Shown here: piece by piece, positions 48,118-57,002 of the stretch
Position numbering within the stretch: the stretch's first letter is position 1
Layout: the number at the start of each line of letters is the position of its first letter
NCBI RefSeq assembly: GCF_005503555.1
Contig: NZ_SCNG01000002.1
Span: forward strand, 558,001 to 622,000
Direction of reading: 5' to 3'
Source of the DNA: Rudaea sp. 3F27F6
GTDB taxonomy: Bacteria > Pseudomonadota > Gammaproteobacteria > Xanthomonadales > Rhodanobacteraceae
Length of the DNA stretch: 64,000 nt
Notes under the pieces: model-generated
What the model saw: only the letters and a program-made list of their open reading frames with translations
The model's database searches: none
What the model was told of the DNA's origin: nothing
Position numbers and translations under genes: made by a program

Positions 48118-48216
48118 ATGCACCTGCAAAGGTTCGATGCGCTGATGCGCGCGTCTTCGCCGGCGTCCGCGGGATTCCGCTCCACGTCATCCGCTGCGAT
48201 CGGGATCTGCGCGTGA
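48118..48216 (+). CDS. Possible 32-aa upstream leader ORF coupled to the GH65 gene
   Basis: An ATG at 48118 has an ideal Shine-Dalgarno, GGAGG with 8-nt spacing, the best ribosome-binding site of the region. The frame reads MHLQRFDALMRASSPASAGF and ends at TGA 48214-48216. That stop overlaps a GTG (48213-48215) in the frame of the GH65 gene, a standard coupling arrangement (GTGA). The peptide has no known similarity. It may be a leader that couples translation, or the GH65 start may be elsewhere. Confidence 0.4.
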   Translation: MHLQRFDALMRASSPASAGFRSTSSAAIGICA

Positions 48217-51200
48217 ACGATACGGTTCCTGCCGCGCCGTCCGCAGCGATCCGCAGTGCAGATGCCGCTGCGTCCGCCACGTTGCCGGCACGCGACGCAC
48301 GCCGCATCACCCAGACTCAATGGCAGCCCGACCAGGCCGCGCGCGACGAAACTCTGTTCGCGCTCGCCAACGGCGCACTCGGTGTGCGCGGCGGCCTCGA
48401 AGAATCCGCGAGTGCGACCCAAGGCAGCTTTATCGCCGGCGTCTGGGAACGCAGCGCGATCGACTACCACGAGCGCCATCACGGCTTCGCGCGCACCACC
48501 GATACGCGTGTGCCGGTCGCCGACGCGACGGCGATCCGCATTTTCCTCGACGATATCCTGGCCGACCCGGCACAGGGCCGCGTGCTCGCCTTCGAGCGCA
48601 CGCTCGACCTGCACGCGGGCACCTTGCTGCGTAAGCTGACTTTCCAGACACCGACCGGCGCCACGTTCGAAGTGCGCGCACAGCGCATCGTCGCACTCGC
48701 CCATCCGGGCCTGCTCTGTCTGCGCTGGACCTTGCGCTCGCTCGACTACGCCGGCCCGATCGCGCTCGAATCCGCGATCGTCGGCGACGTCGCCGCGGTG
48801 GCACAGGGTGACGATCCGCGCTTCGGCACAGGCGCGGGGCTCGCGCTGCAAGTCACCGACGCGGCGGCCGACGCACACGAAGCGCGGCTCGCGCAATGCA
48901 CGCGGCAGAGCGCGATCGGCGTCGCCTGCGTGCAGCGCCATCGCGTCGTCGGCGCTGCCTTCGCCGCCGCCGAAGCCGACGCGAACGCAGCGCGGCAATG
49001 GTTCGTCGCCGAGATCGCCGCAGGCGAAGAAATCACGATCGAGAAATACGCCGCCTACGCCTGGACTCTTCCGGGCGGCAGTGAATCCGCCGCGGATTTG
49101 TATAAATCGGCACAAAGTACACTCGATGCGGCGATGCCTCTCGGCTTCGATGCGCTTGCGCGCGCCCAGGCCGACGAAGTCGCCGCGTTCTGGCGCGGTG
49201 CCGACATCGGTGTCGACACCGCAGACGGCCGCGATGAGCAGGCGCTCGCCTTCAACTTGTTCCATCTGTTCCAGTCGGCCAACCGCGACGGCCGCGGCGG
49301 CATTGCGGCCAAGGGACTGACCGGCGAAGGCTACGAAGGTCACGTGTTCTGGGATTCGGAAACTTTCGTCCTGCCGGTCTTCGCCTTCACCGCCCCCGCG
49401 CTGATGAAGCCGTCGCTGGTCTGGCGCTATCGCGCGCTCGAACGCGCACGCCTGCATGCGCGCGAAATGGGCCATGCGCGCGGCGCGCTGTATCCGTGGC
49501 GCACGATCGCGGGGGACGAATGTTCGGCGCATTACCCTTCGGGTTCGGCGCAGTACCACATCAATGCGGCGATCGCGTTCGCCGTGCGCCTCTACGTCGA
49601 TGCAACCGGCGACCGCGCCTTCCTCGCCGAGATGGGCGCGGAAATCCTGATCGAGACCGCGCGCATCTGGCTGCAGATCGGTTACTTCAATGCGCGCCGC
49701 GACGGCGCGTTCTGCATCTGCGCGGTGACCGGGCCCGACGAATACACCGCACTTGTCGACAACAACTACTACACCAATCGTATGGCGCAGGAACATCTGC
49801 GCTACGCCGCGGCAACGATGCGCACGCTAGAAGCGCAGTCGCCTGATGTCTATGCCGCGCTCGCAAACAAACTGGCGCTGAGCGCCGCGGAAATCGCCGA
49901 GTGGTCGCACGCGGCCGAAGCAATGTACCTGCCCTACGACGAAAAACTCGGCATCGTCGCCCAGGACGACACCTTCCTCGACAAACCGTTGTGGGACGTC
50001 AAGGGCACTCCGCCCGAGAAATTCCCGCTGCTGATGCACAACCATCCGCTGACCTTGTACCGCCATCAGGTGTGCAAGCAGGCGGACGCGCTGCTCGCCT
50101 TCGTTCTCGCCGATTCGGCCCAGGTCGATCCGGCGGTGAAGCGGCGCAGCTTCGATTACTACGAAGCGATCACCGTGCACGACTCGACTCTGTCGCCGTC
50201 GACTTTCGGCATCCTCGCCGCCGAACTGGGCTATGCCGACAAGGCGCAGGAGTACTTCCACGAAAACCTGCGCATCGACCTCGACGACCTGCATGCGAAC
50301 ACCAGCCACGGCGCGCACATGGCCGCGATGGCCGGAAGCTGGCTCGGCCTCGCCTGGGGCTTCGGCGGCCTGCGCGTGCGCGACAGCGCGCTGCATTTCG
50401 ATCCGATTCTGCCGCCCGGCTGGCGCGGCTACCGCTTCGGCCTCGTCTGGCAGGGCCGCAAACTCGACATCGCGGTCGCGGCAAACGCCGTGACCTACAC
50501 CCTGCGCGACGGCGCCACGCTCGACATCTTCCATGGCGACACACGTGTCGCTCTCGTCCCGCGCGAAGCACAAACCCTCGCGCTCGGCGAGCATGCTCTA
50601 CCGAATCCCCAATCCCGAATCCCCAATCCCCGCTCCTACAACGCCCTGATCTTCGATCTCGACGGCGTACTCGCCGATACGGCGCATTTGCACCACGCCG
50701 CCTGGAAGCGCCTCGCCGGCGAACTTGGGCTGGCATGGGACGATGCGATCGGCGAGCGGCTCAAAGGCGTCGACCGCATGGCCTCGCTCGATATCGTGCT
50801 TGGCGATGCGGCGAAAAATTATACGAGCACGCAGAAGCACGAACTCGCCGAGCGCAAAAACGGCTACTACCGCAAAGCGATCGAGAGCTTCTCGGCGAAC
50901 GACCTGCTGCCCGGCGCGCTCGATGCGCTCAAGGCCGCGCGCGCCGCCGGCCTGAAGATCGCCCTCGCCTCGGCAAGCCGCAGTGCCAAAGAACTCGTCG
51001 AGCGCATGGGCGTCGCCGGCTTGTTCGACCACATCGTCGACTCGGCCACGATCGCGCGCGCCAAGCCCGATCCGGAGATCTTCCTGCGCGCCGCGGCAGC
51101 GCTCGACGTCGATCCTGCCAACTGCCTCGGTATCGAGGACGCGCAGGCCGGCGTCGCCGCGATCAAGGCCGCCGGCATGACCGCGCTCGGCATCGGCGAT

Positions 51201-51308
51201 GCGCGCGTACTCACCGATGCCGATGCGGTGCTGCGCGATCTGACCGAATTCGATCTGGAGAAATTCGTTGTGAAAAAACCCGTGGAAACGCTGTCTGCAA
51301 AAACCTGA
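48213..51308 (+). CDS. GH65 disaccharide phosphorylase fused to beta-phosphoglucomutase
   Basis: A 1031-aa two-enzyme protein, counted from the GTG at 48213. The N-terminal ~790 residues are a GH65 phosphorylase of the maltose/kojibiose/trehalose group: ETLFALANGALGVRG, GHVFWDSETFVLP, and catalytic acid E510 in VTGPDEYTALVDNNYYTN; KQADALL is near the phosphate site. The C-terminal ~220 residues are a HAD-fold beta-phosphoglucomutase with nucleophile D815 and acid/base D817 in FDLDGVLADT, plus SRSAKELVERMG and KPDPEIFL. Together they turn an alpha-glucoside and phosphate into beta-glucose 1-phosphate and then glucose 6-phosphate. The linker (797-808) is repeat-derived. An ATG at 48102 in frame lacks a ribosome-binding site. 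There is no signal peptide. Confidence 0.92.
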   Translation: MNDTVPAAPSAAIRSADAAASATLPARDARRITQTQWQPDQAARDETLFALANGALGVRGGLEESASATQGSFIAGVWERSAIDYHERHHGFARTTDTRVPVADATAIRIFLDDILADPAQGRVLAFERTLDLHAGTLLRKLTFQTPTGATFEVRAQRIVALAHPGLLCLRWTLRSLDYAGPIALESAIVGDVAAVAQGDDPRFGTGAGLALQVTDAAADAHEARLAQCTRQSAIGVACVQRHRVVGAAFAAAEADANAARQWFVAEIAAGEEITIEKYAAYAWTLPGGSESAADLYKSAQSTLDAAMPLGFDALARAQADEVAAFWRGADIGVDTADGRDEQALAFNLFHLFQSANRDGRGGIAAKGLTGEGYEGHVFWDSETFVLPVFAFTAPALMKPSLVWRYRALERARLHAREMGHARGALYPWRTIAGDECSAHYPSGSAQYHINAAIAFAVRLYVDATGDRAFLAEMGAEILIETARIWLQIGYFNARRDGAFCICAVTGPDEYTALVDNNYYTNRMAQEHLRYAAATMRTLEAQSPDVYAALANKLALSAAEIAEWSHAAEAMYLPYDEKLGIVAQDDTFLDKPLWDVKGTPPEKFPLLMHNHPLTLYRHQVCKQADALLAFVLADSAQVDPAVKRRSFDYYEAITVHDSTLSPSTFGILAAELGYADKAQEYFHENLRIDLDDLHANTSHGAHMAAMAGSWLGLAWGFGGLRVRDSALHFDPILPPGWRGYRFGLVWQGRKLDIAVAANAVTYTLRDGATLDIFHGDTRVALVPREAQTLALGEHALPNPQSRIPNPRSYNALIFDLDGVLADTAHLHHAAWKRLAGELGLAWDDAIGERLKGVDRMASLDIVLGDAAKNYTSTQKHELAERKNGYYRKAIESFSANDLLPGALDALKAARAAGLKIALASASRSAKELVERMGVAGLFDHIVDSATIARAKPDPEIFLRAAAALDVDPANCLGIEDAQAGVAAIKAAGMTALGIGDARVLTDADAVLRDLTEFDLEKFVVKKPVETLSAKT
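50601..50636 (+). repeat. CCCCAATCC repeat that encodes the fusion linker
   Basis: The 36 bp consist of the alternating pattern CCGAATCCCCAATCC repeated about twice, the type of dispersed intergenic repeat whose translation is PNPQSRIPNP. Here it is in frame between the GH65 and phosphoglucomutase parts and carries no stop codon. Confidence 0.7.
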
Positions 51309-51385
51309 CCGCCGCGGACCCGCAACGCAGAATTCGCGGGCCGACGGTAACAACAAAACATATTCATATTTTGGAGGGAGAACCC

Positions 51386-54013
51386 ATGAAGCGAACGAAC
51401 ACCACGCACGCGAACGCGCCGTGCCCAAAAACGATTCGGCTGGCGCTGACCGTCGCGATCCTCGCCGCACTGACTCCGATGATCGCGCTCGCCGCCGATG
51501 CCGCACCGGCGCCATCGCCCGATCCGCAAGCCGCCGCGGCGGCCGCGCCCGCCGCCGCGCCGAAAAACGCCGCGCAGGCGGCGAAGACCGAAACCCAGAC
51601 CCTCGAAGGCATGGTCGTCACCGGCTCGGCCTCGAACAACGGCGTGAAGAAGATCGACGCGAGCTACATCATCACCGCGGTCAACGCCGAGCAGATCAAG
51701 CAGGCCAACCCGAAGAGCACCGCGGACCTGCTCAAGGTCTCGCCTGGCCTGTGGCCTGAATCGACCGGCGGTCAGACCGGCGCGAACATTGAAATCGCCG
51801 GCTTCCCGGGCGGCGGCGACGCGCCCTACTTCACCACGATGATGATGGGCTCGCCGCTGTACGGCGCGCCGACCCTGTCGTTCTTCGAGACGACCTCGGC
51901 GTTCCGCCTCGACGACACGATCGAGCGCGCGGAAATCGTGCAGGGCGGCCCGACCGTCGTGCTTGGCCCCGGCCAGATCGGCGCGACCGCGAACTTCATC
52001 CTCAAGCAGGGCACGAGCGAGCCGTCCGGTTCGATCGGCATCACCTACGGCGACGAAGGCCTGTGGCGCCTCGACGGCTTCTACGGCTTCAAGATCGCCG
52101 ACGGCTGGTACGGCAGCATCGGCGGCTTCTGGCGCACGTCCGACGGCGTACGTTCGCCGGGCTTCAAGGCCGACCAGGGCGGCCAGCTCACGGCGACCTT
52201 GACCCACGATCTCGACAACGGTTCGTTCACGCTGTACGCGCGCCGCATCGACGACAAGAACCAGTTCATCACGCCGATTCCGCTGCACCAGAACAGTCCG
52301 GGCAATTTCAGCGCTTATCCGGGCTTCGATCCGCTGACCAGTACCTACTACAGCAAGGCGATGCAGAACGTCACGCTGCAGGGCGCGTACGGCCCGGTCA
52401 ACGCCGACCTCGGCAACGGCCGCGGCGCGAAGATGAATTTCTTCGGCGGCAACTTCGACTACGAAATCGCCGGCTGGTCGATCTCGGACAAGTTCCTCTA
52501 CAACGAAGGCGACATGAACACCAATGCCCTGTTCTCGGGCAACAACACCAAGCCGCTGAGCTACTACCTCTACGGTTGCAACATTCCGAACGGAGTGTTC
52601 TGCGGCCCGGGCGGCAAGCCGCTGGATTCGGACAATCTCAACCTTGCCGCAGGCACGCCCTACTCGGCTGTCTATACGACCGGCGGCAATGTGCCGCTCA
52701 CGCAAAGCGTGGTGCACCAGGGCTGGTGGTACATCCAGAAGCATCTGAAGAACCTGGTCAACGACCTGCGCGTCAGCCGCGAGATCTTCGAGGGCAATAC
52801 GCTGACCGTCGGCCTGTATCTCGCGCACTACACCGACGACGACAAGTGGTCGCTCGGCAATCAGATGCTGATGAGCAATACGCCGAACGCCAAGCCGATC
52901 GTGCTGAGCTATCAGCAGAACGGGCATACCTACTACGTCTCGAACAACCAGGGTTTCAGCGACTTCAACGGCAACTACAACATTGCCGAGAAAGGCAGCG
53001 CCAACAACAAGGCACTGTACATTTCCGATTCCTGGCGCGTCGACCGCTGGCTATTCGATGCCGGCATCCGCGTGGAGAACCAGCAAGCCCATCTGCTCGT
53101 GTGCAACCAGAGCAAGAGTGACCTCGATGGCAATCCGTACACGCTGTACGACAATCTAGTTCCGTCATGCAACGGCACGTTCACGCGTACCGACTACGAC
53201 AAGACTCATCCGGCGTTCTCGGTCGGCGCAAACTACGAGATCGCCGACAACATGTCGGCCTATGCGCGCGCGACCAAGGGACCGCATTTCGGCGACTTCG
53301 ACAACACCCTGCGCGGCAACGCGACCGGCAATACGCCGCCCGTGCAGAAGCTGCAAAGCTTCGAGATCGGCTACAAGTTCCAGAACGAATGGATCTTTGC
53401 CGACATCAGCGCCTACCATCGTCAGTTCAGCGGCCTGACCTATCAGCCGACGACGCAGAGCGGCGTGCCGACCGGCCCGACTTCGGTCTACGGTTCGGAT
53501 TCCAAGGGCGTCAACGTCACCGGCTATGTTTCGCCGTTCGAGAATTTCCGCGTCGATTTCACCGGCAACTACCAGGACGGCAAGTACTCGCACTACAACG
53601 CCTGCCAGACCTATACCGACGTCAACACGGGCGAGCAGCTCTGTGCGGTGATCAACGGCGTGCAACTGCAGCGTCAGCCGAAAGTGCGCTTCTTCCTGAC
53701 GCCGAACTACCGGATTCCGTTCGAGTGGGGTTCGTTGATGGCCTTCGTCACCTACACGCACGTCGGCGACCACACCCAGGATCTGTCCGGCCTGCAACAG
53801 CTCGGCAGCTACAACACCTGGGACTTCGGCGTCGTCGCCAACGTCGGCAAGAATTGGGAGTTCCGCATGCAGGGCACGAACCTGACCAACGAGCTCGGCC
53901 TGACCGAGTCGAACTCGCGCTTCTTCGGCAACACCGCGGGCGTCGACGGCACCATCCTCGCGCGTCCGCTCGAAGGCCGCGAGATCAACGTGCAGGCGAA
54001 GTACAAGTTCTGA
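51386..54013 (+). CDS. TonB-dependent receptor of the carbohydrate locus
   Basis: An 875-aa outer-membrane transporter. The signal peptide (about 1-37) is followed by an Ala/Pro/Gln-rich stretch, a TonB-box-like segment (TLEGMVVTGSAS), the plug (IITAVNAEQIKQANPKSTADLLKVSPGLWP ... IEIAGFPGGGDAP ... ERAEIVQGGPTVVLGPGQIGATANFIL) and the barrel ending VQAKYKF with a terminal phenylalanine. The ATG at 51386 follows GGAGGGAG. It lies 77 bp after the fused phosphorylase gene and is followed by a strong terminator, so it probably imports the substrate of this locus. Confidence 0.92.
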   Translation: MKRTNTTHANAPCPKTIRLALTVAILAALTPMIALAADAAPAPSPDPQAAAAAAPAAAPKNAAQAAKTETQTLEGMVVTGSASNNGVKKIDASYIITAVNAEQIKQANPKSTADLLKVSPGLWPESTGGQTGANIEIAGFPGGGDAPYFTTMMMGSPLYGAPTLSFFETTSAFRLDDTIERAEIVQGGPTVVLGPGQIGATANFILKQGTSEPSGSIGITYGDEGLWRLDGFYGFKIADGWYGSIGGFWRTSDGVRSPGFKADQGGQLTATLTHDLDNGSFTLYARRIDDKNQFITPIPLHQNSPGNFSAYPGFDPLTSTYYSKAMQNVTLQGAYGPVNADLGNGRGAKMNFFGGNFDYEIAGWSISDKFLYNEGDMNTNALFSGNNTKPLSYYLYGCNIPNGVFCGPGGKPLDSDNLNLAAGTPYSAVYTTGGNVPLTQSVVHQGWWYIQKHLKNLVNDLRVSREIFEGNTLTVGLYLAHYTDDDKWSLGNQMLMSNTPNAKPIVLSYQQNGHTYYVSNNQGFSDFNGNYNIAEKGSANNKALYISDSWRVDRWLFDAGIRVENQQAHLLVCNQSKSDLDGNPYTLYDNLVPSCNGTFTRTDYDKTHPAFSVGANYEIADNMSAYARATKGPHFGDFDNTLRGNATGNTPPVQKLQSFEIGYKFQNEWIFADISAYHRQFSGLTYQPTTQSGVPTGPTSVYGSDSKGVNVTGYVSPFENFRVDFTGNYQDGKYSHYNACQTYTDVNTGEQLCAVINGVQLQRQPKVRFFLTPNYRIPFEWGSLMAFVTYTHVGDHTQDLSGLQQLGSYNTWDFGVVANVGKNWEFRMQGTNLTNELGLTESNSRFFGNTAGVDGTILARPLEGREINVQAKYKF

Positions 54014-54044
54014 TCGCTGGCGGTTTGTTCGTCCTCTCCGACGA

Positions 54045-54088
54045 GCGGTCCGGGCTGCCTCCCCGCAGATACCGGGCCGCTTTTTTTT
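54045..54088 (+). terminator. Terminator after the receptor gene
   Basis: GCGGTCCGG pairs with CCGGGCCGC over 9 bp (one wobble pair) and is followed by eight T. It lies 31 bp after the receptor stop and ends the first transcript of the locus, though read-through into the sulfatase gene is possible. Confidence 0.88.
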
Positions 54089-54118
54089 GCGGACGGACCA
54101 ACGCAAGGATCATTGCGC

Positions 54119-55558
54119 ATGACGATCAATCGCCGCGAATTCCTCGCCGCGGGCCTGGCAGCAGCAGCCACGCGCCTGCGCGCGCAGGCGCCACGCCGGC
54201 CTGACGCCGCGCACCGGCGCAACGTGCTGCTGATCGTCGCCGATGATCACGGTTACGATCTCGGCTGCGCGGGCGGCAAAGTGCGCACGCCGACGCTCGA
54301 CGCGCTCGCGCGCGATGGTGTGCTGTTTACCGATGCCTACGCGTCGGTATCGTCGTGCAGTTCGAGCCGTGCGACCTTGTATACGGGCCTGTATTCGCAC
54401 ACCAACGGCATGTACGGGCTCGCCCACGACGTACACAATTTTTCCCTGCTCGACGACGTCAAGACGCTGCCGTGGATGCTCAAGCAGGCCGGCTATGCGA
54501 CGGCGCTCGTCGGCAAGCTTCATGTGAAGCCCGAAGCCGCGCTCGCCTACGACGCGTGGCTCGAACCGGAACGGCCGCTCGTGCGCGACGTCGCCGCGAT
54601 GGGCCACGCCGCCGGCAAATGGCTGCGCGAACAAGGCCCGCGGCCGTTCTTTCTCACCGTCGCCTACAGCGATCCGCACCGCGCGGGCGACGCGTCGAAT
54701 TTCGGCAATACGCGCGACTGGCCCGAAGTGAAGCGCGAGCGCTACGCACTGGTCGACGTCGCGATCCCGTCGCATCTGCCCGACCTGCCCGGCGTGCGCG
54801 CCGACCTCGCCGAGTATTACGAGGCCGTCAGCCGCATGGACGCCGGCATCGGCATTCTGCTGCGCGAACTCAAGGACACTGGCCACGCAGACGATACGCT
54901 GGTGATCTACCTGTCCGACAACGGCCGCCCGTTTCCGGGCGCTAAGGACAATCTCTACTACGAAGGCATCCATCTGCCGCTGATCGTGCGCGCACCGGGC
55001 GCGGCGAAGCGCGGCTTGCGCAACCGCGCGATGGTCAGCTGGATCGACATCGCACCGACCGTTCTCGACTGGACCGGCGCCACGCCGCCCAAGGACTATC
55101 GTTACCTGCCCCTGCCCGGCCGCTCGATCCTGCCGCTTCTCGGCGAGGCCGATGCGACCGGCTGGGACGAAGTGTTCGCCACGCACAGCTTCCACGAGAT
55201 CGACCAGTACTATCCGACGCGCAGCCTGCGCACGCGTCGCTACAGCTATTTCCTCAATCTGCAGCCGGCGCTCGAAGTGCCGATCGCAAGCGACGTGGCG
55301 CTGTCGCCCGCATGGAAGGCAATCACCACGACGCCCGGCGCACGGCTCGGCAAGCGCACGCTCGACGCGTTCCACCACCGTCCGGCCGAGGAGCTGTACG
55401 ATCTCGCCGCCGACCCCGACGAAGTCGTCAATCTCGCCGGCAAGGCCGAGCATGCGCAGACGCTGGCCGATCTGCGCCGCCGCCTCGACGTCTGGCGCAC
55501 CGCGACGCACGATCCCTGGCAGAAAGGCGTGACCGACCCGTTCGGGCGCGCGCACTGA
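54119..55558 (+). CDS. Tat-exported sulfatase (formylglycine type)
   Basis: A 479-aa sulfate-ester hydrolase of the arylsulfatase superfamily. The N-terminus has a twin-arginine signal (NRREFLAAGLAAAATRL). Metal residues D42/D43 are in IVADDHGY; the modifiable cysteine is C80 in CSSSRATLYTG, where the usual CxPxR proline is a serine; SDNGRPFPG holds more metal ligands. The surrounding SVSSCSxSRA pattern is near N-sulfoglucosamine sulfohydrolase-like sulfatases. A maturase is needed for C80 but none is in the window. Periplasmic desulfation of the imported sugar is inferred from its neighbours. Confidence 0.88.
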   Translation: MTINRREFLAAGLAAAATRLRAQAPRRPDAAHRRNVLLIVADDHGYDLGCAGGKVRTPTLDALARDGVLFTDAYASVSSCSSSRATLYTGLYSHTNGMYGLAHDVHNFSLLDDVKTLPWMLKQAGYATALVGKLHVKPEAALAYDAWLEPERPLVRDVAAMGHAAGKWLREQGPRPFFLTVAYSDPHRAGDASNFGNTRDWPEVKRERYALVDVAIPSHLPDLPGVRADLAEYYEAVSRMDAGIGILLRELKDTGHADDTLVIYLSDNGRPFPGAKDNLYYEGIHLPLIVRAPGAAKRGLRNRAMVSWIDIAPTVLDWTGATPPKDYRYLPLPGRSILPLLGEADATGWDEVFATHSFHEIDQYYPTRSLRTRRYSYFLNLQPALEVPIASDVALSPAWKAITTTPGARLGKRTLDAFHHRPAEELYDLAADPDEVVNLAGKAEHAQTLADLRRRLDVWRTATHDPWQKGVTDPFGRAH

Positions 55559-55576
55559 AACGACGAGAGAGAGCGA

Positions 55577-56845
55577 ATGACGAATCGATTCCGCATGGTC
55601 CTGGCCCTCGCGCTGATCTACGTGATCTTCGCGATCCTGCTCAACAGCGTCGGCACGGTGATCCTGCAGTCGATCGCGACCTTCGGCGTGACCAAGCCGC
55701 AGGCGAGCAACCTGGAGCTGTTCAAGGATCTGCCGATCGCCGTCACCTCCCTGCTCGTCGCCTCGTTCCTGCCGCTGCTCGGCTACCGGCGCGCGATGAT
55801 GATCGCGCTCGCCATCGTCGGCGTGGCCTGCATCGTGATGCGGCTCTATCCGGGCTTCCACACGACCGAGCTGCTGTTCATGTGCACCGGTATCGGCTTC
55901 GCTCTGGCGAAAGTCTCGGTGTACTCGTCGATCGGCCTGCTCACGCGCGACCCGACCGAACACTCGCGCCTGACCAACACGATCGAAGGCATGTTCATGG
56001 TCGGCGTGCTCGTCTGCGGCTGGCTGTTCAGCGCCTTTATCGACGACAAGAATCCGGCGAATCCGGTCTGGTTCAACGTCTACTGGCTGCTTGCCGCGAT
56101 CTGCTTCCTCGTCGTCGGTCTGCTTGCAACCTCGCAGCTCGACGAATCCGCCGCGCACAGCGCGGCGACCAACTCGCTCAAGGGTTCGCTAGCGGAAATG
56201 CTGCGCTTGTTCCTGCGCCCGCTGATCTACGTGTTTCTCGCCTCGGCCTTCCTCTACGTGCTGATCGAGCAGAGCTTCAGCACCTGGCTGCCGACCTTCA
56301 ACAACGAGATCCTCAAGCTGCCGCACGCAATGAGTATCCAACTCGCGACCATCCTCGCCGGCACCACCGCACTCGGCCGCCTCGCCGCGGGCCAGGTGCT
56401 GCGCCGCGTGCCGTGGTACGTGCTGCTCAATATCTGCGTGATCGGCATGGGCGTGCTCGTCGTGCTGGTGCTACCGCTCGCACGCGATGTCGTCGGCCGC
56501 GCCGACGTCGGCTGGTTCGACGCGCCGGCCGCGGCCTACCTGATTCCACTGATCGGCCTGCTCATGGCGCCGATCTACCCGGTGATCAACTCGGTCGTGC
56601 TCAGCTCGCTGCCGAAGCCGGCACACGCGGCGATGATGGGCCTGATCGTGATCTTCTCCGCACTCGGCGGCACGCTCGGTTCGCGCATCACCGCGATGGT
56701 GTTCTCCGCGTTCGACGGCATCCATGCCTTCTATTTTTCGCTCGTGCCGATGACGCTCGTGCTGATCACGCTGTACTTCTTCAAGCGCGAAACCAATCGC
56801 GCGGGCGTCGGCGCGCCGGTCGAGGTGAAACTGGCGGCGAAATGA
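55577..56845 (+). CDS. MFS sugar transporter
   Basis: A 422-aa inner-membrane carrier with about 12 transmembrane segments in two halves. GLLTRDPTEHSRLTNTIEGMFMVG and LMAPIYPVINSVVLSSLPKPAHAAMMG resemble the FucP-type sugar:proton symporters. It begins 18 nt after the sulfatase stop with a GAGAGAG site, so the two share a transcript. It should import the sugar released in the periplasm to the cytosolic phosphorylase. Substrate is inferred from the locus only. Confidence 0.88.
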   Translation: MTNRFRMVLALALIYVIFAILLNSVGTVILQSIATFGVTKPQASNLELFKDLPIAVTSLLVASFLPLLGYRRAMMIALAIVGVACIVMRLYPGFHTTELLFMCTGIGFALAKVSVYSSIGLLTRDPTEHSRLTNTIEGMFMVGVLVCGWLFSAFIDDKNPANPVWFNVYWLLAAICFLVVGLLATSQLDESAAHSAATNSLKGSLAEMLRLFLRPLIYVFLASAFLYVLIEQSFSTWLPTFNNEILKLPHAMSIQLATILAGTTALGRLAAGQVLRRVPWYVLLNICVIGMGVLVVLVLPLARDVVGRADVGWFDAPAAAYLIPLIGLLMAPIYPVINSVVLSSLPKPAHAAMMGLIVIFSALGGTLGSRITAMVFSAFDGIHAFYFSLVPMTLVLITLYFFKRETNRAGVGAPVEVKLAAK

Positions 56846-56851
56846 CAGACG

Positions 56852-56990
56852 TTCCTTCTCCCCGCGGGAGAAGGTGCCCGAAGGGCGGATGAGGGAGAAG
56901 CCTTTCGGGTGGTGGCGGCATTGCGCTCTGCAATGTCTTTCCCTCATCCGGCGCTGTCGCGCCACCTTCTCCCGCCGGGAGAAGGAAAGC
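56852..56990. repeat. Dispersed intergenic repeat, CTTCTCCC family, copy 2
   Basis: The left unit (CCTTCTCCCCGCGGGAGAAG ... GCGGATGAGGGA) and right unit (TCCCTCATCCGGCGCTGTCG ... CCCGCCGGGAGAAGG) are inverted relative to each other around ~50 bp of unlike sequence. Each unit has a CTTCTCCC/GGGAGAAG stem. It lies between the MFS and secreted GH65 genes and matches copy 1 at 24150-24285. Confidence 0.8.
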
Positions 56991-57002
56991 AAAGGAAACT
57001 CC

